In this document: positions 18,303 through 26,304 of the stretch, one piece after another | Layout: the number at the start of each line of letters is the position of its first letter | How positions within the stretch are numbered: the first letter of the stretch is position 1 | Origin: Glacieibacterium sp965200405 | GTDB lineage: Bacteria > Pseudomonadota > Alphaproteobacteria > Sphingomonadales > Sphingomonadaceae | Direction: 5' to 3' | Length of the DNA: 64,000 bases | Assembly (NCBI RefSeq): GCF_965200405.1 | Contig: NZ_OZ241356.1 | Coordinates: 558,001 to 622,000, forward strand | The notes under the pieces: model-generated | What the model was told of the DNA's origin: nothing | Databases searched by the model: none | The model's input: the letters and a program-made list of their open reading frames with translations, nothing else | Program-made: the position numbers and the translations under genes

Positions 18303-19543
18303 TGGGCCGGTACCGCCTTGGCGTTGGGGTTGTACGGCGTCGAATTGCCCTGGATCGTCGCCATCATCTCGGGCGTCGCCATCTTTTCCATCGGCAGATA
18401 GTCGCTCTTGAAGTTGACCCGCACCTCGCCTGACAGCTTGGCCTTGACCTCGGCCTTGCTCTCGCTGCTCTCGTCGACCGCCGAGCCGACCGTCGCGACA
18501 TGATCGGTCGACGTCTCGCCGTGGACGCTGACATCGACCGGCGACATCCAGCCGCCATAGCTGGCGTCCATGCTGGCGGCGGCATGGTCGGTCTGGGTGT
18601 CGTTCATCTGGGCGGTGTACTTGCGCTTCGAGCTGTCGTCGGCGCGCATGTCGAAGATCACCTTGGCGGTGATGCTGCCGTCGGTGATGACGATGCGGTT
18701 GATGCCGAGCATGACCATCGAGGCGAGCATCTGCTGGCGCGACTTGGCCATCTGGAGGCGCGCGGCGGTGACGATCTTGAGCTCGGCCTGCGGATCGGAG
18801 ACGTCGGTAACCGGGGGGATGCCAAGCTCGCCGCTGATCTCGGCCAGTCGCACCTCCGGGTTCTCGCCCTTCGCCACCAGCACCGGCGGCGGCGCGGGAG
18901 CCGTACCGCCATCGGCAAAGCCCTGCGACTGGGCGCCACTCTGCACCTCGAAGGTATCGGGGTATTTCTGCGCCAGCCAGTCGCGCCCGGCGGCCTGGCT
19001 GATGTTGTCCTGGGCGAAATCGCCGACCGTCTTGGCGACGTTGGAGATCAGCTCGCCGTAAGCGCGCATCTGCTCGATCGAGCTTTCGACGATCGCCTGG
19101 AAGACGTTCTTGATCAGCCCGCCGACGAACTTGGGAAAGTCGACCTTTTTCACCAGTGCGCCGAACTGGTCGACACCCTCGCGCACCGCACCTGCCTTGA
19201 AGTCCTGGCCGGCAGTCTTGGGCGCCTTCGACAGCATCGACTTGGTCGCCTCGACCGGATCGTCGGCGAGCGTCCGCGCCGCCGCGACCGGAGGCGTCCC
19301 GGCCTCGGTCATCACGCCGTTGGGGTCGGAGATATAGGCCAGCACCTTGACCATGTTGGCGGCAAGGTCGCGCTGCTCGGTTGGCGTCAGCGCCTGGTAG
19401 GTCGGGATCGCGGTCAACAACTCGCGGACTTGCGGGCGCACCGCCTCCAGCGCCTGCGGCGTCGTCCAGGGCGCCTGTTGCTGCGCCCTCGATGCCTGTG
19501 GCGGCGTGGAGGACACCTGCGCGGCTGTGGCGAGACTGGCCAC
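18299..19543 (-). CDS. Unrecognised family A protein (copy 2)
   Basis: This is a 414-residue protein with a GTG start 3 nt after the previous stop. Family blocks seen: LLTAIPTYQALTPTEQRDLA (43-62), FPKFVGGLIKNVFQAIVESS (136-155), QMRAYGELISNVAKTVGDF, RQQMLASMVMLGINRIVI (269-286), VRVNFKSDYLPMEKM (374-388) and QGNSTP near the end. It resembles the 434-residue copy most closely. There is no signal peptide, and the N-terminal half appears helical. The end overlaps the family B gene (ATGA). Function is unknown. Confidence 0.8.
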   Translation of the reverse strand: MASLATAAQVSSTPPQASRAQQQAPWTTPQALEAVRPQVRELLTAIPTYQALTPTEQRDLAANMVKVLAYISDPNGVMTEAGTPPVAAARTLADDPVEATKSMLSKAPKTAGQDFKAGAVREGVDQFGALVKKVDFPKFVGGLIKNVFQAIVESSIEQMRAYGELISNVAKTVGDFAQDNISQAAGRDWLAQKYPDTFEVQSGAQSQGFADGGTAPAPPPVLVAKGENPEVRLAEISGELGIPPVTDVSDPQAELKIVTAARLQMAKSRQQMLASMVMLGINRIVITDGSITAKVIFDMRADDSSKRKYTAQMNDTQTDHAAASMDASYGGWMSPVDVSVHGETSTDHVATVGSAVDESSESKAEVKAKLSGEVRVNFKSDYLPMEKMATPEMMATIQGNSTPYNPNAKAVPAQ

Positions 19544-19546
19544 GGC

Positions 19547-20851
19547 TCAGGCCACCGGCGCGGGCGCTGCGGCCGGCGTCGTGGTGCCCGCGACCGGCGC
19601 CGGTGCGTTCCTGGCGGACGGCACGACGTTGGGATCGACCGGCGTCGAATTGCCCTGGATCGCGGCGATCATGCCCGGCGTCGCCATCTTGTCGAGCGGC
19701 AGGTAGTCGCTCTTGAAGTTGACCTCGACCGCGCCGGCGAGCTGGACCCGTGTCTGCAACTGCGAGTCCGAGGCCTCCGACGCCGCGCTCATCGCGGTCA
19801 TCACCGGCTTGTCCTCGAACTTGTACTCGCCCTTGGAGTAATAGTCGGCGCTGTAATCGGTGGTGTTGGTGTCCTTCGACCGGTCGCGCGAGTAATTGCT
19901 GTTGCCGCCCTCGTCGGTCTTGCCCTCCCCCGTCCGCGTCGTCGCCAGCGAGCCGTCGACGTTGCGCGCATAGTCATAGGCCTGGGCGCTGCGCTTCTTC
20001 GACAGCGAGTCCTTCGACGTGAAGTCGTACATGATCTTGGCGCTGATCCGCCCGTCGGTGATGACGATGCGGTTGATGCCCATCAGCACCATCGAGGCCA
20101 TCAGCTGCTGGCGTTGCTTGGCGAGTTGCATCCGCGCCGCCATGACCAGCGCCGTCTCGACGTTCTCGTCGCTGAGATCCATCGACTTCATGACGTTGCC
20201 GTCTTCGAACTGCATCGTGTTGACGCGCTTCAGCGCGGCGCTTTCGTCGACGCCGTCGCGCAGCTTCAGCCGGGGCTCGCCGCTGCCGCCCATGTCGTCC
20301 TGGCCGATCTCGAACAGGTCGGGGAATTTCTCCACCATGTGGTCGCGGCCCTGGTTGGGCGAGACATTGTCGTCGGTGAACTGCTTCAGCGACTTGGCGA
20401 CCGAGGCGATCATCGCCGTATAGGCTTCCATCTGCTCGATCGACGACTTGACGATGGCGTGGAACACCCCCTCGATCAGCGACGCGACGAAGGTCGGGAA
20501 CTTGACCTGCTTGAGCAGCAGCCCGGCGACCTTGGCGCCCTCGCGTGCGGCGTCGGCGCTGAACTCATCCTGGCCGATCTTGTCGACTTCCGCGCTGGCC
20601 TCGGTGAAACCGGTCTGCCCCGGCACCTGAGGCGGATCGGCAAGCGCCCGCGCCTGGGGCATGCCGACACCGCCGGCCAGCCGGTTGCCCTCGATGCCCT
20701 CAGGCACCGCGAGATAGTCCGCGACCATCGCCGTCGCCCGCGCCACTTCGCGCTTCTTGTCCGGCGACAGCGCGTTGAACGCCGCCGACCGGGTCAGCAA
20801 ATTGGCGACCGCCTGGCGGACTTCGGGCCGGGGCTGGATCTCTGTCGACAT
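19547..20851 (-). CDS. Unrecognised family A protein (copy 3)
   Basis: This is a 434-residue protein with an ATG start. Family blocks: LLTRSAAFNALSPDKKREVA (18-37), FPTFVASLIEGVFHAIVKSS (118-137), RQQLMASMVLMGINRIVI (247-264), VEVNFKSDYLPLDKM near 382-396 and QGNSTPVDPN. The stretch between the last two blocks is Ser/Asp/Tyr-rich. The C-terminus is a Pro/Ala tail. No export signal is visible. It lies 25 nt downstream of the prenyltransferase-like gene. Its close likeness to copy 2 suggests a local duplication. Confidence 0.8.
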   Translation of the reverse strand: MSTEIQPRPEVRQAVANLLTRSAAFNALSPDKKREVARATAMVADYLAVPEGIEGNRLAGGVGMPQARALADPPQVPGQTGFTEASAEVDKIGQDEFSADAAREGAKVAGLLLKQVKFPTFVASLIEGVFHAIVKSSIEQMEAYTAMIASVAKSLKQFTDDNVSPNQGRDHMVEKFPDLFEIGQDDMGGSGEPRLKLRDGVDESAALKRVNTMQFEDGNVMKSMDLSDENVETALVMAARMQLAKQRQQLMASMVLMGINRIVITDGRISAKIMYDFTSKDSLSKKRSAQAYDYARNVDGSLATTRTGEGKTDEGGNSNYSRDRSKDTNTTDYSADYYSKGEYKFEDKPVMTAMSAASEASDSQLQTRVQLAGAVEVNFKSDYLPLDKMATPGMIAAIQGNSTPVDPNVVPSARNAPAPVAGTTTPAAAPAPVA

Positions 20852-20876
20852 GGCGGACCTCTATGAACGCAGGGGA

Positions 20877-21917
20877 TCAGGCGGCCTGCAGCGCACGCAT
20901 CGGCAGTTCGAACTCCGCCGGCCGCAGGTACAGCGAGACGCGGGGCGGAGCACGGCGCCCGGTGCGCAGCGACAGGATCGAGAAGCGGCCGGGCCAGACA
21001 TCGTCGTCGGGCGTGAAGGCCGACAGCCAGCGCTCCAAGGCAACCAGCTCGCGCGGGCGCTCGTTGAGCCCCAGGCTGAGCAGCTGCAGGAAGTTCGGCG
21101 GCACGTCGGGGATCATCCCGAGCATGACGTACAGCTCGAACTCCGGCGCGCCCTCCGCGTCCTGCCCGAACGCCACGAGGCAGGAATTGGCCGGCAGGTC
21201 GAAGCGCCCGCCCAGTGTCAGCCCCAGCGTCTGCAGCAGCCCCGGCATGCGGTCGCCCAGCCCGAGCGCGTCGAGCACCGGCTGGAAGTCGCCGATCCGG
21301 ATGGCGTTGGGCTGGACGAAGGTCAGCCGCTGGCCGCCGTCGTTGCGCATCGCCGACAGCGTCGTGAACAGCGGCTTCAGGCTGGGCATCAGCGAGGTGA
21401 CGGTCCGCACGATGCTGAGCAGCCCGGTCGGCATCGCCGATAGCTGGTGCTCCCCGGTCTCGTAATAGACCTTGGACGCCGCCAGCCCGTCGCGGTCGCT
21501 GCTGGTGCCGAAAAAGGCGCCATAGCCCAGGTTGGCGCCGGAGCCGAAGCCGCGCCACGCCTCCGAACGCTCGTCGAACCAGCGCAGCGCCTCGCGCCCG
21601 AAATGCTCCGACACCAGCCGCCGCATCTCGCGCGTCGCCTCGTCGCGCCGGTCCATGCCGCTGGCGCCGGGCCCGAGCGGCTCGATGGTGAAGCGCAGCA
21701 CGTTCGGCTGCATCTCCGAGAAGCTCGGCTCGATCGGCGCTGCCCGCGGCGTCAGGGCGTTGTTGCCGTAGCGATAGTCGCCGTCGGGCAGCGAGAAGGT
21801 CGAATCGATCAGCCGCTTGACCGGCCGCACCGGGTCGGCGGTGCCGAGTGCCATCGCCGCCGACTGCAATCGACGCGCCACCTTGGCGGCCAGCGGCTCG
21901 CGGTATTGGGTAGCCAT
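20877..21917 (-). CDS. ABBA-type (DMATS-like) prenyltransferase-like protein
   Basis: This is a 346-residue protein with an ATG start preceded by GGAGG. Residues 61-80 (PIEPSFSEMQPNVLRFTIEP) match the pattern of dimethylallyl-tryptophan-synthase-type enzymes, in which a P-x-E-x-S stretch carries the catalytic glutamate and an R-x-x-x-E-P strand follows. K-V-Y-Y at 149-152 and VSLYLRP near residue 328 fit the tyrosine/lysine strands that shield and bind the prenyl diphosphate. Length fits an ABBA barrel. The assignment rests on motif resemblance only. If right, it would prenylate an aromatic or peptide acceptor. It sits between families A and B in the unknown operon. Confidence 0.45.
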   Translation of the reverse strand: MATQYREPLAAKVARRLQSAAMALGTADPVRPVKRLIDSTFSLPDGDYRYGNNALTPRAAPIEPSFSEMQPNVLRFTIEPLGPGASGMDRRDEATREMRRLVSEHFGREALRWFDERSEAWRGFGSGANLGYGAFFGTSSDRDGLAASKVYYETGEHQLSAMPTGLLSIVRTVTSLMPSLKPLFTTLSAMRNDGGQRLTFVQPNAIRIGDFQPVLDALGLGDRMPGLLQTLGLTLGGRFDLPANSCLVAFGQDAEGAPEFELYVMLGMIPDVPPNFLQLLSLGLNERPRELVALERWLSAFTPDDDVWPGRFSILSLRTGRRAPPRVSLYLRPAEFELPMRALQAA

Positions 21918-21944
21918 TGCATCCTCCCTCCTGCTCGCCCTGCG

Positions 21945-23738
21945 TCAGTGCCGCGTCTGCTGGTAGCCGAGGCCGACGCCGGGCAGGTCGGCCAGCATCT
22001 CGCGCGCGATCGAGGGGATCTGCACCGGCCGCGAAGTCATCGCCGGAGCCTCTCGCGGCTGCGCCATCTGCTCGATCACCGAGTCCCCGGTCGCCGTATC
22101 CGCCAGCCACAGCTCGCAGGCATTGACCAGATCATAGTCGGTCGGGTGCTGGGTCGCCTTGATGCCGTTGCTGCGCGGCATCGGCGAGCGTACGTCCTCG
22201 ATGTCGATGATCGGCCCGACCGGACGCTGGATGCGGTCGGCGTTATCGGCCAGCCAGGCGGTGATGATCGCCCCGCAGCTCGCCAGCGTCGCATAGCGCG
22301 AACTGGTCTTGGCACCGCCCAGCTCGAGCGTCGCGACCTGGTCGATGACCTGCCACATGTCGCGCGCGCCGTAATTGGCCATGACCTCCTTGTCGCTGAG
22401 CAGGTTGATCATGAACTTGATCTGCTGCTGCAGATCGAGCGCGGCGTAATAGGCCATGCCATAGCCGTGCAGCGACAGGTTGACCGCGAGGTCGCGCGCC
22501 GCCTTGCGGATCTGCTGGTGGCTGATCGGCGACGGCAGGCTGGCCCGGAGCAACCGGTCGACCTCGTTCTGCCGCACGAACGACGACACCGAGGACACGA
22601 AGCGCAGCCACAGGTCGTTGAACTCGCGGTTGACCATGCCGCTGGAATCGCCGCCCGGGATGCCCATCGTCATCGCGTAGAAGTTGCGGCGCTCCGCATC
22701 CGACATGCGGTTGGGCGCGTCCTTCCAGTATTTGTACAGCTGCTTGCCGGCGGCTCCGTTGCCGATGGTCAGCATGCCGTGCTGGAACAGCTCGACCAGC
22801 TTGTCGACGACCTCGAAGGCCTTCAACTCGTCGAACATCGCGGCGCAGATCATCGGGCCCATCAACCTGACGTTGTCCTTGACGATCGCCGCGCTGGCCG
22901 CGTCCTCCAGGTCGGGCAGGTCGATGCCCAGGATCTCGGCGGCGTTGTCGGCGCCGCGCCCCTGCAGCCGGTCGAGCTCGTCGTTGATCAGGCGGCGCAG
23001 CTGGGGCTCGTCGGAGGTGATGCCCTTGGCGGCCAGGTTGCGCATGACCTTGGCGAACTCGATCGCGTCGACGACCGGGGCCAGCTTGTCGCTGCGGCTC
23101 GGATCGCCTTCCTGCGCAAGCAGCGGCAGCACCAGCATCGCCAGGTCCTGCATCGACTGCGCCTCGCCGATCGCGGCGAAGAACATGCGGCTGAGTTGCG
23201 CCCAGCCCGTCCCCGACTGGCGGGCGATGATGGCACGGTGCTCGGGTCCGGGCGTGCTGGCGGCAGCCTTCGGCGAGTTCACGTCCGATGCCGGCGGCGG
23301 CGGTGGCGGTGGGCTGGCGTCCGGCCGCACGACGACGACCGGCGCCAGGTCGGCGGCTCCGTCGAGGCTCAGCAGCCCGAGCGTCAGCGCCGCCTTGCAG
23401 CTCGCGACCTGGGTGAAGCTGCCCGCGCCCGCCTTGCTCAGCGAGCCGCGCAGCACGCCGTCGACGTGGTTGCCGAGGAACCCCGACAACAGCCCGGGAC
23501 TGGCGTTGAACAGGTCGCGCACAGTGACGAACAGCGGATTGCAGACCTCGCTGTCGTCGGCGGCGATGGTGTCGAGGATGGCGCCGATGCGCGCCTTGTC
23601 GTCGGCCTCGTCGGGCGTCAGATGGCGGCGGCTATCCTCCATCTTGGCAAGCTGGCCAAGCCGGTTGGCGAGCCGCTCGCGCTCGGCGCCCTCTGCCTTG
23701 TCGATGTCGCGGTACCGGATGTTCGTGATGGCAACCAT
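21945..23738 (-). CDS. Unrecognised family B protein (long form)
   Basis: This is a 597-residue protein with a strong ribosome binding site (GGAGG, 6 nt from ATG). It appears helical, with a proline run at about residue 143-150 separating an N-terminal part of about 140 residues from a larger C-terminal part. Landmarks are MFFAAIGEAQSMQDLAMLVL, ELVEL-type helices and NYGARDMWQVIDQVATLELG near residue 455. The last is shared with the 313-residue protein downstream. No catalytic motif, signal peptide or membrane helix is seen. The 54 nt between it and the upstream subtilase gene is the largest gap in the operon. Confidence 0.75.
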   Translation of the reverse strand: MVAITNIRYRDIDKAEGAERERLANRLGQLAKMEDSRRHLTPDEADDKARIGAILDTIAADDSEVCNPLFVTVRDLFNASPGLLSGFLGNHVDGVLRGSLSKAGAGSFTQVASCKAALTLGLLSLDGAADLAPVVVVRPDASPPPPPPPASDVNSPKAAASTPGPEHRAIIARQSGTGWAQLSRMFFAAIGEAQSMQDLAMLVLPLLAQEGDPSRSDKLAPVVDAIEFAKVMRNLAAKGITSDEPQLRRLINDELDRLQGRGADNAAEILGIDLPDLEDAASAAIVKDNVRLMGPMICAAMFDELKAFEVVDKLVELFQHGMLTIGNGAAGKQLYKYWKDAPNRMSDAERRNFYAMTMGIPGGDSSGMVNREFNDLWLRFVSSVSSFVRQNEVDRLLRASLPSPISHQQIRKAARDLAVNLSLHGYGMAYYAALDLQQQIKFMINLLSDKEVMANYGARDMWQVIDQVATLELGGAKTSSRYATLASCGAIITAWLADNADRIQRPVGPIIDIEDVRSPMPRSNGIKATQHPTDYDLVNACELWLADTATGDSVIEQMAQPREAPAMTSRPVQIPSIAREMLADLPGVGLGYQQTRH

Positions 23739-23792
23739 GTCAACCTCCTGAAATCTCGTGATCTTTCCAAAGTTAGTACGAGGTGGCCGCGC

Positions 23793-25247
23793 TCATCCGT
23801 CTTCGATCTGGCCGGGATCGTCGGCGACGGTCTGGTCGATGACGACATCGAGCCGCTCGAGCGCGGCGACGACGTCGAGGATGCCGCTGCCGCATCCCGC
23901 CGGCGGCGTCTCCGCGAAGGGCTGGGCCGAGGCGGTCAGCACGGAGCGGACCAGTGCGCCGTCGACCGGGCAGGCGCGACGCTGGCCGCGCGCCACCAGC
24001 AGCGCCGCCGCGGCGGCGACGAAGGGCGCAGCAAAGCTGGTGCCGGTGACGTGCTGATAGCCGGTCAGACCGCAGCTCAGGACGTTCTGGCCGGGAGCAC
24101 ACAAAGCGACATGCTCGCCGCGTGTCGAGAAGCCGGTCACATGCCGGTCGTCGTCGCAGGCCCCGACGGCGATGACGCCCTCGAAGGCGGCGGGCCAATA
24201 GCGTGTCTCGCGGCCGTTGTTGCCGCTGGCGGCGATCAGGATGCAGCCGCGGTTGAGGGCGTAGCGGACGACGTCGGTGTGCGGCTTGGGGCTGGACGGC
24301 GCCAGCGCATCGTCGTCGGTACCAAAGCTCATGTTGATCACCTTGGCACCCAGGTCGACCGCCAGCTTGACCGCCGCGTCGAGGTCGGAGATCGCCCCGA
24401 TGCCGATCGCATTGTCCTTGCCCGGCAGTCGCGCCGCAGCCAGCGCGCGCAACGGGATGATCTGCGCCAGCCCGGCCAGCCCTGGCGGCATCCGCAGTCC
24501 CAATCCGCCGATGATCCCGGCGCAGCCCATGCCGTGCCCGACGAAGCGGTCGGTGGGATTGCGGTCGAACTTGCCGTGGTCGCCGAGCAGCTGGATGCCT
24601 GGCGAGACGCCGTCGTCGGCCATCTGCACCGTGTCGTAGCCGGCGCGCAGCTTGCCCGCGATTTCGGGGTGGTTGAGCGCGACGCCGGAATCGACCAGGC
24701 CGATCAGCACCGCCGGGTCGCCGGGTTCGCGCCGCAGCGCTTCCGGTGCGCGGATCAGGGTGCGCGGCGCCGCCGGGTCTTCCGACCGGGCCCCGGCGAA
24801 CTGCCCCGGGCGGGCCGGCGCCTCGAACGGCGTCACGGCAACGTAATTGGGGCTGGCCGAGGTCACCGTCGACAGTTGCGCCAGCGTCTCGGCGATCCGC
24901 CCGACCGGTGCGCCCTTCGGCACCCGCAACAGGAAGCTGCGCGCGAGTCCCGACGCCTGTTCGGCGGCATCATAGCCGCGGTTGCGGCGGCTCGGCGATG
25001 CCAGCGCGGCGGCGGCGCTGTGGACCCGCACGGCGCGGAATGCCCCCGCCAGTTCGCCGACGATGCGGTCGACTGGGCCGCCGTCGAGCTTCTCGGCCGC
25101 CTTCACCTGTCCGTCGCGCACGTCGATCAGGGCCGGCACGTCGCTCGGGTCTTCGCCCAGCGCCAGCGTCACCAGCACGTCGCGCGGCAGCGAGAATGTC
25201 CGGTCGCCGGGACTGGCCCAGGGCATGCCAAGAGAGCGGATGGTCAT
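23793..25247 (-). CDS. Subtilisin-like serine peptidase (S8)
   Basis: This is a 484-residue protein starting at the ATGA overlap with the trypco2-like gene. The catalytic triad is complete: Asp186 (GLVDSGV), His238 (GHGMGCAG) and Ser404 (GTSFAAP), with Asn343 (ASGNNG) as oxyanion residue. About 170 residues precede the catalytic domain. There is no obvious signal peptide, so it may act in the cytoplasm or need another export route. The context (an amidase/papain-like protein and a trypco2-like protein in the same operon) suggests it matures or triggers partner proteins. That role is an inference. Confidence 0.93.
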   Translation of the reverse strand: MTIRSLGMPWASPGDRTFSLPRDVLVTLALGEDPSDVPALIDVRDGQVKAAEKLDGGPVDRIVGELAGAFRAVRVHSAAAALASPSRRNRGYDAAEQASGLARSFLLRVPKGAPVGRIAETLAQLSTVTSASPNYVAVTPFEAPARPGQFAGARSEDPAAPRTLIRAPEALRREPGDPAVLIGLVDSGVALNHPEIAGKLRAGYDTVQMADDGVSPGIQLLGDHGKFDRNPTDRFVGHGMGCAGIIGGLGLRMPPGLAGLAQIIPLRALAAARLPGKDNAIGIGAISDLDAAVKLAVDLGAKVINMSFGTDDDALAPSSPKPHTDVVRYALNRGCILIAASGNNGRETRYWPAAFEGVIAVGACDDDRHVTGFSTRGEHVALCAPGQNVLSCGLTGYQHVTGTSFAAPFVAAAAALLVARGQRRACPVDGALVRSVLTASAQPFAETPPAGCGSGILDVVAALERLDVVIDQTVADDPGQIEDG

Positions 25248-26062
25248 GCCACCGGCTCCCGCTTTGCCGGGGCGAACGGCGTCAGGTCGAACGCCAGCGC
25301 CGTCGCCGGTCCGCCGTGCAGGCCGTCCGCCGGCGCGACGCACAGCTCGCCAGCCCATTGATGCGCCTGCGGGGCCAGCAGCAGTTCGCGGTCGGAGGCG
25401 GAGACCACCGCCATCGCCTCGCCGCTCAGCGTCACCCGTGGCCGGCCGCCGCCGCCCAGCAGATTGCGTCCCTTCAGGCGGATCAGCGGCGGGCCTTCGC
25501 TCTGGTCGCCCGGCGCGCGTTCGACCGGCGTGACATGCTCGACCAGCGGCGCCGAGGCGCGCTCCAGCGCCGCCCTCAGCCGATCGACCGGCAAGCCGGT
25601 GACGCGCTGCACCGTCCGGCCACCGCCCTTCGCCTCGATGTCGCGCAGCTGGCCGACGGTCCGCACGCCGACCCATTCGAGCTGGCGGCGCTCGTCCTCG
25701 TTGAGGTTGGCGCCCTCGATCTCGTCGATGTTGCGGTCTTCGGGGTCCTCGACCGCCAGCGCGGCGGCGTTCTCCTCGATCATCGGCCGGGTGATCGCGG
25801 CGAAGACCAGGTGGAAGACGCTCGCCTCGGCATCGTTGGCGCCCGCCGGCCGGATGCGGATCTCGCTGCGCGCGAACTCGACATGGGCACGCAGGTCGAG
25901 GCTGATGTCCTTGATCGCAAAGGTCAGCGGCATGTTGAGATTGCGCGCCTTCAGCGTCATCGCGGTCTGCGCCTTGTCGAGCTGCGACTGCACCGCCTGG
26001 ATGAAGTTCTCCAGCGGCAGCGCCGGCTCGCTGGCGGCGGCGGTCTGGGCATAGGGGTTCAT
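25244..26062 (-). CDS. Trypco2-like / IPT-like protein of the unknown operon
   Basis: This is a 272-residue protein with ATGA overlaps at both ends. Residues 17-90 (LENFIQAVQSQLDKAQTAM, then LTFAIKDISLDLRAHVEFAR and a short strand SVFHLVF) have the helix-then-three-strand pattern of trypsin-co-occurring domain 2 (trypco2), a family found next to peptidases in predicted conflict systems. A middle helical part (LEWVGVRTVGQLRDIEA) looks helix-hairpin-helix-like. The C-terminal third (IRLKGRNLLGGGGRPRVTL) resembles an IPT/TIG strand pattern. Position directly before the subtilase gene fits a peptidase-partner role. All domain calls are by pattern only. Confidence 0.55.
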   Translation of the reverse strand: MNPYAQTAAASEPALPLENFIQAVQSQLDKAQTAMTLKARNLNMPLTFAIKDISLDLRAHVEFARSEIRIRPAGANDAEASVFHLVFAAITRPMIEENAAALAVEDPEDRNIDEIEGANLNEDERRQLEWVGVRTVGQLRDIEAKGGGRTVQRVTGLPVDRLRAALERASAPLVEHVTPVERAPGDQSEGPPLIRLKGRNLLGGGGRPRVTLSGEAMAVVSASDRELLLAPQAHQWAGELCVAPADGLHGGPATALAFDLTPFAPAKREPVA

Positions 26063-26304
26063 GGCGCGGTCCCCTCGGCCCAGCGCACGGTCAGCCGGCT
26101 CGGTGGCTTGTCGAACGCGGTGCGCGTCACGAAGCGCGGCAGCTCGGCGCGGAACTCGGGGCCCGCCGCAGTGCGCGCCATCTCGACCTCGACCGGCAGC
26201 TTCACCTCGAGGCCGGTGGCCCGCAATCCCGCGGGCGGCTGGAAGCCGAGGACACCGTCGGCGATGTCGATCAGCATGTCTGACAAGGCGCGCCGGTCGG
26301 TCAT
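26059..26304 (-). CDS. Small beta-rich protein, unrecognised
   Basis: This is an 81-residue protein beginning at the ATGA overlap with a family A gene and ending in an ATGA overlap with the trypco2-like gene. The centre (GLEVKLPVEVEMARTAAGPE) alternates hydrophobic and polar residues, as in a beta-hairpin. Residues 8-20 form a helix. This helix-plus-strands pattern is like a short version of the following trypco2-like protein. Tight coupling on both sides supports a real gene. Function is unknown. Confidence 0.7.
   Translation of the reverse strand: MTDRRALSDMLIDIADGVLGFQPPAGLRATGLEVKLPVEVEMARTAAGPEFRAELPRFVTRTAFDKPPSRLTVRWAEGTAP

Noticed and set aside
18500..25361. Very long plus-strand open frames (788 and 1304 codons) opposite the unknown operon
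   Set aside because: They are antisense to coding frames with clear family motifs and starts. High GC at third positions keeps the opposite strand open. Their composition (Arg/Asp/Val/Gly/His-rich without domains) is typical of such shadows.
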